Assembly (NCBI GenBank): GCA_963755815.1 | Contig: CAVWLF010000021.1 | Span: 57,931 to 121,930 of the forward strand | From: Palsa-506 sp963755815 | Lineage (GTDB): Bacteria > Actinomycetota > Actinomycetes > Streptosporangiales > Streptosporangiaceae | Reading direction: 5' to 3' | DNA: 64,000 nucleotides | Shown here: in pieces, positions 14,998-23,378 of the stretch | How positions within the stretch are numbered: position 1 is the first letter of the stretch | Layout of the letters: each line of letters starts with the position of its first letter | Program-made: the position numbers and the translations under genes | Notes under the pieces: generated by a model | What the model saw: the letters and a program-made list of their open reading frames with translations, nothing else | The model's database searches: none | What the model was told of the DNA's origin: nothing

Positions 14998-17868
14998 GTG
15001 GCTGATCGCCTCGTTGTTCGCGGTGCGCGCGAGCACAACCTCAAGGACGTTTCGCTCGACCTGCCCAGGAATTCGCTGATTGTCTTCACCGGGCTATCCG
15101 GGTCCGGCAAGTCCAGCCTGGCCTTCGACACGATCTTCGCTGAGGGCCAGCGGCGGTACGTCGAGTCGCTGTCGGCCTATGCCCGGCAGTTCCTCGGCCA
15201 GATGGACAAGCCCGACGTGGACTTCATCGACGGGCTCTCGCCGGCCGTCTCGATCGACCAGAAGGCGGCCGGGCGGAACCCTCGCTCCACTGTCGGCACG
15301 ATCACCGAGGTCTATGACTACCTGCGGCTGCTCTACGCGCGGGTGGGCAAGCCGCACTGCCCGATCTGCGGCCGGCCGATCGCGCGGCAGAGCCCGCAGC
15401 AGATCGTCGACCGGGTGCTGGAACTGGACGAGGGCACCAGGTTCCAGGTCCTCGCCCCGGTCGTGCGCGGCCGCAAGGGGGAGTACGGCGAGCTGCTGCG
15501 GGAGCTCCAGGCCAAGGGATTCTCCCGGGCCAGGGTGGACGGCACCGTCATCCGGCTGGACGGGGCCGGCTCCGGCGGGGCCGACGCCGGCGGCCTGCCC
15601 GTGCTGAAGAAGTACGAGAAGCATCACATCGAAGTGGTGGTCGACCGGCTGGACGTCAAGGCGTCCGCGCGGCGGCGGCTGACCGACTCAGTGGAGACGT
15701 CGCTGGCGCTGTCCGGCGGGGTCGTGGTGCTCGACTTCGTGGACCTGCCGGAGAGCGACCCGCACCGGGAGCGGATGTACTCCGAGCACCTCGCCTGCCT
15801 GTATGACGACCTGTCGTTCGAGGAGCTTGAGCCTCGGTCGTTCTCGTTCAACTCGCCCTGGGGCGCCTGCCCGTCCTGCACCGGCCTGGGCACCCGGATG
15901 GAAGTCGATCCCGAGCTGGTCATCTCCGACCCGGCGAAGACGCTGGCCGACGGCGTGATCGGCCCGTGGAGCGGCGGGCACGTCAGCGACTACTTCGTCC
16001 GGCTGATCGAGGCGCTCGGCGCGTCCATGGGCTTCACCATCGACACGCCCTGGCGCCGGCTGCCCGCCGCGGCGCAGCGCGCACTGCTGCACGGCCACGA
16101 CCAGCAGGTGCACGTCAGGTACAAGAACCGGTACGGCCGGGAGCGGTCCTACTACACGAACTTCGAGGGCGCGATCCCGTACATCGAGCGCCGGCACGCG
16201 GAGGCGGAGAGCGACTCGAGCCGGGAGCGGTTCGCCGGGTTCATGCGCGAGGTGCCCTGCCCGGTCTGCCACGGATCACGGCTCAAGCCGATCTCGCTCG
16301 CGGTCACGGTGGACGGCCGGTCCATCTCCGACTACTGCGCGCTGCCGATCGGCGAGCTGGCCAAGCTGCTGCTCGGCCTGGAGCTGTCCGAGCGGGACCA
16401 GCACATCGCCGGCCGGATCCTGAAGGAAGTGAACGCCAGGCTCGGCTTCCTGCTCGACGTCGGGCTTGACTACCTGTCGCTGGACCGGGCCGCCGCGACG
16501 CTGGCCGGGGGAGAGGCGCAGCGGATCCGGCTGGCCACGCAGATCGGGTCCGGCCTCGTCGGCGTGCTCTACGTGCTGGACGAGCCGTCCATCGGACTGC
16601 ACCAGCGGGACAACCACCGGCTGCTCGAAACCCTGCTGCGGCTCCGCGATCTCGGCAACACGCTGATCGTCGTCGAGCACGACGAGGACACCATCCGGGC
16701 CGCCGACTGGGTGGTCGACATCGGCCCGCGGGCGGGCGAGCACGGCGGCCGGATCGTCGTCTCCGGCTCCCTGGCGGACCTGCTGGCCAGCCCCGAATCG
16801 CTGACCGGCGCCTACCTGACCGGCCGTGAGTCGATCCCGCTGCCCGCCGTCCGCCGGAAGCGGGTCCGCGGCCGGGAGGTGACGGTCAAGGGCGCCAGCG
16901 AGCACAACCTGCGCGACGTCGACGTCGCCTTCCCGCTCGGCTGCTTCATCGCGGTCACGGGCGTGTCCGGCTCGGGGAAATCGACCCTGGTCAACGACAT
17001 CCTCTACAGCGCGCTGGCGAAGGAACTGCACGGAGCCAGGACGGTGCCGGGCCGGCACGTGCGGGTGACCGGCATGCAGCACCTGGACAAGGTGGTGCAC
17101 GTGGACCAGGGGCCGATCGGCCGGACCCCGCGGTCCAACCCGGCCACCTACACCGGCGTGTTCGACCACGTGCGGCGGCTGTTCGCGATGACGACGGAAG
17201 CCAAGGTCCGCGGCTACCAGCCGGGCCGGTTCTCCTTCAACGTCAAGGGCGGCCGGTGCGAGGCGTGCGCCGGGGACGGCACGATCAAGATCGAGATGCA
17301 GTTCCTGCCGGACGTGTACGTGCCGTGCGAGGTCTGCCACGGCGCCCGGTACAACACCGACACCCTGCAGGTGCATTACAAGGGCAAGACGATCGCCGAC
17401 GTGCTGCAGATGCCGATCGAGGAGGCGGCCGAGTTCTTCGAGCCGGTGCCCGCCATCCACCGGCACCTCAAGACGCTGGTCGACGTCGGGCTCGGCTACG
17501 TGCGGCTCGGCCAGCCCGCGCCGACGCTGTCCGGCGGCGAGGCGCAGCGGGTCAAGCTGGCCTCCGAGCTGCAGCGCCGTTCCACCGGGCGCACCATCTA
17601 CGTGCTGGACGAGCCGACCACCGGACTGCACTTCGACGACATCCGCAAGCTGCTCGGCGTGCTCGGCCGGCTGGTCGACGGCGGCAACACGGTGATCGTG
17701 ATCGAGCACAACCTGGACGTGATCAAGACCGCCGACTGGGTCATCGACCTGGGCCCGGAGGGCGGCTCGCGGGGCGGCAGCGTGATCGCGACCGGCACCC
17801 CCGAGCAGGTGGCGATGGCCGAGGACAGCTACACCGGCCAGTTCCTGAAGAAACTGCTGAAGGTATAG
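14998..17868 (+). CDS. uvrA: Excinuclease ABC subunit A
   Basis: 956 residues, full length for UvrA, the damage-recognition ATPase of nucleotide excision repair (dimer, works with UvrB). Two ABC modules are visible. The first P-loop is GLSGSGKSS near residue 32, with a zinc module starting PHCPICGRP near 119 and closing with PCPVCHGS near 420. The second P-loop is GVSGSGKST near 655, with the second zinc finger (CEACAGDG ... CEVCHGARYN) near 752-782. Signatures LAGGEAQR and LSGGEAQR and both LDEP Walker B motifs are intact. GTG start at 14998. I see no strong LexA box before it. Confidence 0.97.
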   Translation: MADRLVVRGAREHNLKDVSLDLPRNSLIVFTGLSGSGKSSLAFDTIFAEGQRRYVESLSAYARQFLGQMDKPDVDFIDGLSPAVSIDQKAAGRNPRSTVGTITEVYDYLRLLYARVGKPHCPICGRPIARQSPQQIVDRVLELDEGTRFQVLAPVVRGRKGEYGELLRELQAKGFSRARVDGTVIRLDGAGSGGADAGGLPVLKKYEKHHIEVVVDRLDVKASARRRLTDSVETSLALSGGVVVLDFVDLPESDPHRERMYSEHLACLYDDLSFEELEPRSFSFNSPWGACPSCTGLGTRMEVDPELVISDPAKTLADGVIGPWSGGHVSDYFVRLIEALGASMGFTIDTPWRRLPAAAQRALLHGHDQQVHVRYKNRYGRERSYYTNFEGAIPYIERRHAEAESDSSRERFAGFMREVPCPVCHGSRLKPISLAVTVDGRSISDYCALPIGELAKLLLGLELSERDQHIAGRILKEVNARLGFLLDVGLDYLSLDRAAATLAGGEAQRIRLATQIGSGLVGVLYVLDEPSIGLHQRDNHRLLETLLRLRDLGNTLIVVEHDEDTIRAADWVVDIGPRAGEHGGRIVVSGSLADLLASPESLTGAYLTGRESIPLPAVRRKRVRGREVTVKGASEHNLRDVDVAFPLGCFIAVTGVSGSGKSTLVNDILYSALAKELHGARTVPGRHVRVTGMQHLDKVVHVDQGPIGRTPRSNPATYTGVFDHVRRLFAMTTEAKVRGYQPGRFSFNVKGGRCEACAGDGTIKIEMQFLPDVYVPCEVCHGARYNTDTLQVHYKGKTIADVLQMPIEEAAEFFEPVPAIHRHLKTLVDVGLGYVRLGQPAPTLSGGEAQRVKLASELQRRSTGRTIYVLDEPTTGLHFDDIRKLLGVLGRLVDGGNTVIVIEHNLDVIKTADWVIDLGPEGGSRGGSVIATGTPEQVAMAEDSYTGQFLKKLLKV

Positions 17869-17925
17869 CCGCCGCCCGCCGGAGGTGACCGCCGGCGCCT
17901 GGCCGGTCGCCCATATCCTGAACGG

Positions 17926-19193
17926 ATGAAAGTCCTGGCTGTCGTCTTAACGGCGACGGCCATCGTGCTGGCGGCCGGCTGCTCCGCAGGTCCGGCTCCG
18001 CAGGTGGCACCGGGCAGCCACGGACCCTCTTCGGCGGCCGCGCCCGGTGTCACGTCCCGGCCTGCCGCCATCCGGGTCACCCGGACTCGTGCACCGCCCG
18101 GATGCACCACGGCGACGGCGCACGGACGCGCGCTGGGCGCGGCCGGAACCTCGCTGGAGTCCGTGCCGGGGAGCCCGTTCGGGGTGGTCGTCAGCGCCGA
18201 CGGGCGCTGGTCGTTCGTGTCGCTGGGCCTCTCGATCGGGGTGCTGCGGTCCGGCGGCCAGGCCGCCCCGTCGCTGATCCGGACCATCAGGCTGCCCGGG
18301 CATGGCCCCGCGCTCGGCGAGGCACTGACCCGCGACGGGCGCTACCTGCTCGTCGCGGATGGCCGGCGGCGCGGAGGTCATCGACGTGGCCGCGGCCGAG
18401 AGCGGCCGCCCGCACGCTGTGCTCGGGATGCTGACCAGCAAGGGCGATCGCGCCATCGAGGTCGCGCTGTCGGCCGACGACCGGTACGCGTTCGCCAGCA
18501 TCGAGGGCGGCCAGGCGATCGCCGTGTACCGCCTGCAGCGGGCGCTGGCCAGCGGGTTCGGCCCGCCGGACTTCATCGGTGACATCCCGGTCGGCCCGGA
18601 CCCGGTAGGAATGGCCGTGTCGCCGGACGGCCAGTGGCTGTACGCGACCAGCGAGTTCGCGCCCGGCGCCCGGCCGTCCGGCCGCGGCGGGCTGGGCGGC
18701 CAGGGAACGCTGCAGGTCATCAGCATCCGCCGGGCCGAGACCGACCCTGGCCGTTCCGTCGTAACCGCGGTCAGCGCGGGCTGCCAGCCGATCCGGGTCA
18801 TCACGTCGGCGGACGGCCGCGCGGTCTGGGTGACCGCCCGGGCGGGCGATGCGCTGCTCGGCTTCTCCGCCGCCCGGCTGCGCACTAGACCCGGCCCGCT
18901 CGCTCATCGCGAAGGTGCCGGTCGGCGAGGCTCCGATCGGGCTCGCCCTGGTCAGGCACGGCACCCGGATCGTCGTCGCCGACTCGAACCGGTATCACGT
19001 CCCCGGTGCCGTATCCAGCCTGGCGGTGGTGAACGTGGCGGCCGCGCTGGCCGGGAAGCCGGCCCTGCTCGGGTACCTGCGGGCCGGGGGGTTCCCCCGG
19101 CAGATGGCGCTGGCACCGGACGGCCGGACCCTGCTGGTCACCAACTTCAACTCCCGGCAGCTTGAGTCCGTCAGCGTGGCCGGCCTGCCCTGA
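17926..19193 (+). pseudogene. YncE-like beta-propeller lipoprotein broken by two frameshifts
   Basis: Reading starts at ATG 17926 with a lipoprotein signal (LAAGC, Cys at about residue 19). Propeller repeats of the form SADGRW/SPDGQWLY/APDGRTLLV follow, as in YncE and lactonase-like proteins. Homologous-looking sequence continues through three frames: the first to about 18360, the second from there to about 18890, the third to the stop at 19193. Each switch is what one extra base would cause (first near GATGGCCGG at 18358-18366, second near CACTAGACC at 18883-18891). Joined, it would be about 420 residues. Either decayed or affected by sequence errors. Confidence 0.7.
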
Positions 19194-19226
19194 CCGCGAT
19201 CGCCGGTCAGCGGTTACGCTGCCCGC

Positions 19227-19853
19227 GTGGAGATCGGGACCAGCAGCGGCCCGGCCCGGTTCGAGCTGGATGAGCCAGCCCGGCCGGCCTTCCTGCTCGC
19301 CGTGACGCACGGCGCGGGCGGCCGGGTGGACGCGCCTGACCTGCTGGCGGTCTGCGCCGCGGCGGCGGCGCTGGATGCGGCGGTCGCCCGGGTGACCCAG
19401 CCGTACCGGCTGCGCGGCGCCCGCGCGCCCGGCTCGGCGATCCGCCAGGACGCCGCCTGGCTAGAGATCATGGCGGCGCTCCGGGCCAGAATCCCCGGGA
19501 TTCCGCTGGTCCTGTGCGGCCGCAGTAACGGCGCGCGGGTGGCCTGCCGTACCGCCCGCGCGGCCGGCGCCTGCGCCGTCGTGGCGCTGGCCTTCCCGCT
19601 GCACCCGCCCGGGCGTCCCGGGGCGTCCCGGGCGGCCGAATTGCGGGCGGCCGGGGTCCCGGTACTGGTGATCAACGGGGATCGTGATCCATTCGGGGTG
19701 CCAGCCGAACCGGACGCCAGCAGGATCGTCGTCATGCCGGGCGAGACGCACGCACTGTCGCGAAATCCGGCTGCGGTGGGCGACGCGGCGGCGTCGTGGC
19801 TGCGCGAGATCCTGAACTCCCCGTCGCCGGCATCGCCGGCCCCCCGGAGATAA
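19227..19853 (+). CDS. Alpha/beta hydrolase (KANL3/TEX30-like dienelactone-type)
   Basis: 208 residues. THGAGGRVDAPD near residue 28 forms the oxyanion region; the nucleophile Ser sits in GRSNGAR (about residue 97); the acid is probably the Asp in NGDRDPFG (about 153); the final His is in GETHAL (about 172). Small intracellular hydrolases of this group have no established substrate. Starts with GTG 34 bases after the frameshifted propeller gene, so the two may have shared a transcript. Confidence 0.8.
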   Translation: MEIGTSSGPARFELDEPARPAFLLAVTHGAGGRVDAPDLLAVCAAAAALDAAVARVTQPYRLRGARAPGSAIRQDAAWLEIMAALRARIPGIPLVLCGRSNGARVACRTARAAGACAVVALAFPLHPPGRPGASRAAELRAAGVPVLVINGDRDPFGVPAEPDASRIVVMPGETHALSRNPAAVGDAAASWLREILNSPSPASPAPRR

Positions 19854-19878
19854 TGCGCTAGTCCTACCGGGCTAGGCG

Positions 19879-20100
19879 CTAGGCCGCCGGCGAGCGCGGC
19901 ATGGTCGCGGGCAGCGCGAAGTCGGTCGGCCGGTGCGGCGCGATCGTGTCCCCGTCGGGGAGCAGCTCACCGGTGTCCTCGAAGCTGACGACGCCGTTGC
20001 AGAGCAGGCTCCAGCCCTGCTCCGGATGGCTGATAAGGGTCCGGGCCGCCTCACGGTCCGGAGCTCTCGCATCCGGGCAGGACGGCGTATGCGGGCACAT
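19879..20100 (-). CDS. DUF5999 family small protein
   Basis: 73 residues, recognised by the conserved CPHTPSCPDA start, the DREAAR segment and SHPEQGWSLLCNG followed by DTGELLPDG. The two N-terminal cysteines and the histidine could bind a metal. I use the ATG at 20100: GGAGG lies 7 bases before it, and homologues begin M-C. An in-frame ATG 18 bases upstream contains that ribosome site and is unlikely. Function unknown; widespread in actinobacteria. Confidence 0.82.
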   Translation of the reverse strand: MCPHTPSCPDARAPDREAARTLISHPEQGWSLLCNGVVSFEDTGELLPDGDTIAPHRPTDFALPATMPRSPAA

Positions 20101-20243
20101 CTTGTGCCTCCAGGTCATTCATCGTTGTGGTCTTGATCACATTCTACTGTGCCAGGTCCGCTGTCTTAACGGCATGGCTCATTGTGACGGTTTTACGGGT
20201 CATCATTTGTAGCTTCTATTGATGTACGCACTGACACGGATTT

Positions 20244-20255
20244 ACTACCGGTAGT
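20244..20255. promoter_or_regulatory. Perfect 12-bp palindrome in an AT-rich island
   Basis: ACTACCGGTAGT reads identically on both strands; a further half-site-like AGTAGT follows at 20260-20265. It lies in the 255-base gap 20101-20355, clearly less GC-rich than the surroundings. That gap lies upstream of the DUF5999 gene and just past the stop of the reverse gene ending at 20356. Suits a small dimeric repressor, possibly acting on the DUF5999 promoter. No regulator gene lies beside it. Confidence 0.35.
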
Positions 20256-20355
20256 CAGCAGTAGTCATAGCACAACGGACAGCGGCTGATGGCGGCAACG
20301 CGCCGGCGCCGCGGCCAGCGCGCGCCCGGTAACGGCGGGAATGGGACCCGGGCGG

Positions 20356-20748
20356 TCAGGCAGCGTAGGACCGCGGGACGGGCGGGATGCCGGTGAGCAT
20401 ATGGGTTTCCCGCAAGGTCAGCAGCCGCTCGGCCTCGTCGGTCCAGGCGTGCACGGCCGGCTTGGCCTTGGCCTTGCGCCGGAAGATCCGGTCGTCATAG
20501 CCGCGCGGGCCGATCTCGGCCCGCTCGGCGGCATAGGCGGACCGCATCGCATCCGTCAGCGCCGTGCCCAGGGCCACGCCCAGGGAGTGCTGCTCCAGCA
20601 GCGGCGCCTGCGCCGCCTGCGACTGCCGGAAGGCCTGCTCGGCCACGCGAGCGGCGCCGAGCAGCTCATCGAACCTGGCCGCGAGCGCGACGTCCGCCTG
20701 GTACTGCGCGGCGGCCTTCTCGCTGACCTGCTTACTGCCCCTAGTCAC
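20356..20748 (-). CDS. Hypothetical alpha-helical protein
   Basis: 130 residues, predicted almost wholly helical and possibly coiled coil (Ala/Gln/Glu-rich, residues 8-85), ending in a short proline-containing tail. No family recognised. GTG start at 20748. Codon usage matches its neighbours and no competing frame is better, so I regard it as a real gene. It lies downstream of, and codirectional with, two small membrane proteins, with a 67-base gap. Confidence 0.6.
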   Translation of the reverse strand: MTRGSKQVSEKAAAQYQADVALAARFDELLGAARVAEQAFRQSQAAQAPLLEQHSLGVALGTALTDAMRSAYAAERAEIGPRGYDDRIFRRKAKAKPAVHAWTDEAERLLTLRETHMLTGIPPVPRSYAA

Positions 20749-20815
20749 GCTGGCCAGCCTAGCGGACGGCGGGACGCCGCCGGGGCCCCTCCCCGGTGGC
20801 CCGGCCCGCGGCCGG

Positions 20816-21016
20816 CTACCGGGCGAAGTAGTGCCAGCCGAGCCAGAGCCAGCCGAGCAGGATCGCGGCCCGGCCGGCCCGGGCGCGCATGAGATACCCG
20901 AGCCATTCGCCCAGCGTCGGGACCCTGGTGGTCCGCCGCCGCCCGATGATCTCCAGCACGAATAGCGCGATGATCACGCCGCTAAAGCCGATGATCGTGA
21001 CAACCCGGGTGGTCAT
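20816..21016 (-). CDS. DUF6186-like small membrane protein
   Basis: 66 residues with one membrane segment (about 8-25), then an RRR stop-transfer signal, a conserved-looking RVPTLGEWLGYLMRAR stretch and a Trp-rich second hydrophobic segment ending LGWHYFAR. This pattern is common in actinobacterial small membrane proteins; the DUF number is from memory. It begins 7 bases after the preceding membrane protein gene and is surely co-transcribed with it. Function unknown. Confidence 0.7.
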   Translation of the reverse strand: MTTRVVTIIGFSGVIIALFVLEIIGRRRTTRVPTLGEWLGYLMRARAGRAAILLGWLWLGWHYFAR

Positions 21017-21023
21017 CCCGCCC

Positions 21024-21473
21024 TCACCGCCGCACCAGTGCCCACCCGGCTAGGAGCCAGAGCAGGATCGCCGCGCTTTTCAGCGGGAGCGGTGCTATCA
21101 GCGGATTAATCAGGTCAGTCAGCGCCGGGTGCCACCAGAGGGAATTGTCTTTGAAGGCGGATGCCTCCCATTCGAAAAGGGCGGCGACGCAGATCGCCCA
21201 GTACGAGAAGCCAGTGACGTCCAGCCGGTCCGGCGGCGGTATCCGGGCGGGCGGGCGCCAGATCGCGATAACCGCGACGACGGCACCCGGCAGCAGCACG
21301 CAGCACAGGGCGGCGGTGCTGAACGGCGCGGTCATCGCCGCGGCCCAGGAGTAGGCGACCAGCGCGGTGCCTATCGCCAGCCTCCGGGCCAGCCGCCGCC
21401 CGGCCGGCAGGCGTGGTGCGCCCGGCCCGCGGCCGATGCGGCCAGGCGGGCGAGAGACGTCATCTGCCGCCAT
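21024..21473 (-). CDS. Hypothetical four-helix membrane protein
   Basis: About 149 residues. A basic Pro/Gly-rich N-terminus is followed by hydrophobic segments near residues 32-50, 53-70, 88-105 and 127-146; the loop between the last two (EWEASAFKDNSLWWHP) faces the other side. No family recognised. The start is uncertain: ATG at 21473 has GGAGG only 4 bases before it, and in-frame ATGs at 21488 and 21491 lack a clear ribosome site. Forms a pair with the small membrane protein downstream. Confidence 0.6.
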   Translation of the reverse strand: MAADDVSRPPGRIGRGPGAPRLPAGRRLARRLAIGTALVAYSWAAAMTAPFSTAALCCVLLPGAVVAVIAIWRPPARIPPPDRLDVTGFSYWAICVAALFEWEASAFKDNSLWWHPALTDLINPLIAPLPLKSAAILLWLLAGWALVRR

Positions 21474-21542
21474 CAGGCCTCCGCGCATCATGATCTCACT
21501 GCCCGCGCGGGCCCGGCAAACGCCCTCCGGGCCGCCGTGGCG

Positions 21543-23378
21543 TCAGGCGAGGCTGTCGCGCCAGCTGGCGTGCAGCGCGGAAAACTCGCCGTCGCGGGTC
21601 AGCAACTGCCCCGGCGGGCCGTCCTCCACGATACGGCCGTCATCGATGACCAGCACCCGGTCGGCAATTTCGACCGTGGACAGCCGGTGCGCGATGATCA
21701 GCGCGGTGCGCCCGGCCAGGATCGTCTGCAGCGCCTGCTGCACGAGCCGCTCGCTCGGGATGTCCAGCAGCGAGGTGGCCTCGTCCAGGACCAGCACCGC
21801 CGGAGCGGCCAGGAAGGCGCGCGCGAAGGAGATCAGCTGCCGCTGGCCCGCGGACAGCCGCCCGCCGCGCTTGCCGACCGGCGCGTCATAGCCGTCCGGC
21901 AGCGCGTCGATGAACTCGTGCGCGCCGATGGCGGCCGCGGCCGCCTGCACGTCGGCGCGGGACGAGCCGGGCTTCCCGAGCTCGATGTTCTCCGCGATGG
22001 TGCCGCCGAACAGGAAATTCTCCTGAGTGATCAGGAGGATCGCGGCGCGCAGATCCGGCTCGGACAGCTGCCGCAGGTCGACGCCGTCGAGCAGGATCCG
22101 GCCGCCGACCGGATCGTAGAGCCGGGCGAGCAGCCGCGCGATGGTTGTCTTCCCCGCGCCGGTGGCGCCGACCAGGGCCGCGGTCTGGCCGGCCGGGATG
22201 CTCAGGTCGAGCCCGGGCAGCACCGTCTTGCGCTGGTAGCCGAACCGGACCGACTCGAAGCTGACCGTCCGCCCGCTGGTCCCGCTGGCGTGCGGCGGCA
22301 GCGCCGTCGGCTCGGCTGGCTCGGCCACCAGCGGCTCTTCGTCGAGCACGCCGGAGATCTTCTCCAGCGCCGCCGCGGCCGACTGGAAGGTGTTGTAGAA
22401 CTGCGACAGGTCCTGCAGCGGGTCGAAGAAGCGCTGCAGGTAGAGCAGGAACGTGACGAGCACGCCGACCTTCATGCCGCCGTCGATGACCCGCAGCCCG
22501 CCATAGAGCAGCACCGCGCCCACGGCGAGGTTGCCGACCAGGGTGATCCCCGGCGAGTAGATGGCGATCAGGCGCGACGAGCGCAGGCTGGCGTCCGCGT
22601 AGTCCTGGTTCAGCTCGCCGAAGATCTCGTCGTTCCGCTCTTCCCGGCGGAACGCCTGGACCGCCTGAATGCCGCTGAAGGTCTCCACGAACTGCACGAT
22701 GACGCGGGCGATCGTGTCCCTGGTCCGCCGGTAGGCGAGCGCGGACTCGCGCCGGAACCAGGCGGTCAGCCAGATCAGCGGGGCGAACCCGGCCAGCACG
22801 ACCAGCCCGAGCTGCCAGTCCAGCAGCAGCATCCCGGCGCCGACCAGCAGCAGCGAGAACACGGCGGAGACCAGCGAGTCCAGCCCCTCGTCGAAGAGAT
22901 CGGAAATGGAGTCGATGTCGGAGACCTGCCGGGAGATGACGCGGCCCGAGGTATACCGCTCGTGGAAGGCCACCGGCAGCCGCTGGAAGTGGGCGAAGAG
23001 CCGGCGCCTGAGCTCGAGCACGACCGTGCCGCCGAGGCGGCCCATTCCGCGGATGAACGCGCGGGTGGCGACCGCCTGGGTCAGCACCGCGATGGCAAAG
23101 GCCACGATGATGCCGGCCATCGGCGCCAGGTCGCCGCTGGCGGTGATCTGCGGCACCCGGTCGACGCCGATTCCGACCAGCCACGGCCCGGCCAGCGCGC
23201 CCAGGTTCGCGATCAGGATCAGCGCGAGGATCGCCGCCACGCTGCGGCGGTGCGGCCGGAGCAGGTCCTGGAGCAGGCGCCTGCCCCGCCGCCGCAGCAT
23301 GGCGGACAGGCTCGCGCTGATGTCCTCCTCGTCCTCGGCCGCGATTCCGCGCCAGGCCTCGGCGGTCTGCCCGCTCAC
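21543..23378 (-). CDS. ABC exporter subunit with consensus catalytic site
   Basis: 611-residue fusion of a six-helix membrane domain (about 45-330) and an ATPase domain (about 365-600). Walker A is GATGAGKTT, the signature is LSAGQRQL, Walker B ends VLVLDEAT with the catalytic Glu intact, and the switch His is in IIAHRLS. The signature departs from LSGGQ (Ala for Gly). Coupled by a 4-base overlap to the gene upstream; the two look like halves of a heterodimeric type IV exporter (LmrCD/TM287-288-like). Substrate unknown: drug, lipid or peptide are all possible. Confidence 0.9.
   Translation of the reverse strand: MSGQTAEAWRGIAAEDEEDISASLSAMLRRRGRRLLQDLLRPHRRSVAAILALILIANLGALAGPWLVGIGVDRVPQITASGDLAPMAGIIVAFAIAVLTQAVATRAFIRGMGRLGGTVVLELRRRLFAHFQRLPVAFHERYTSGRVISRQVSDIDSISDLFDEGLDSLVSAVFSLLLVGAGMLLLDWQLGLVVLAGFAPLIWLTAWFRRESALAYRRTRDTIARVIVQFVETFSGIQAVQAFRREERNDEIFGELNQDYADASLRSSRLIAIYSPGITLVGNLAVGAVLLYGGLRVIDGGMKVGVLVTFLLYLQRFFDPLQDLSQFYNTFQSAAAALEKISGVLDEEPLVAEPAEPTALPPHASGTSGRTVSFESVRFGYQRKTVLPGLDLSIPAGQTAALVGATGAGKTTIARLLARLYDPVGGRILLDGVDLRQLSEPDLRAAILLITQENFLFGGTIAENIELGKPGSSRADVQAAAAAIGAHEFIDALPDGYDAPVGKRGGRLSAGQRQLISFARAFLAAPAVLVLDEATSLLDIPSERLVQQALQTILAGRTALIIAHRLSTVEIADRVLVIDDGRIVEDGPPGQLLTRDGEFSALHASWRDSLA

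Noticed and set aside
14614..15036. Reverse-strand open frame rich in Gly/Pro across the repeat array upstream of uvrA
   Set aside because: It overlaps the uvrA start, has no ribosome site, and its collagen-like composition is the translation of the 21-bp DNA repeats.
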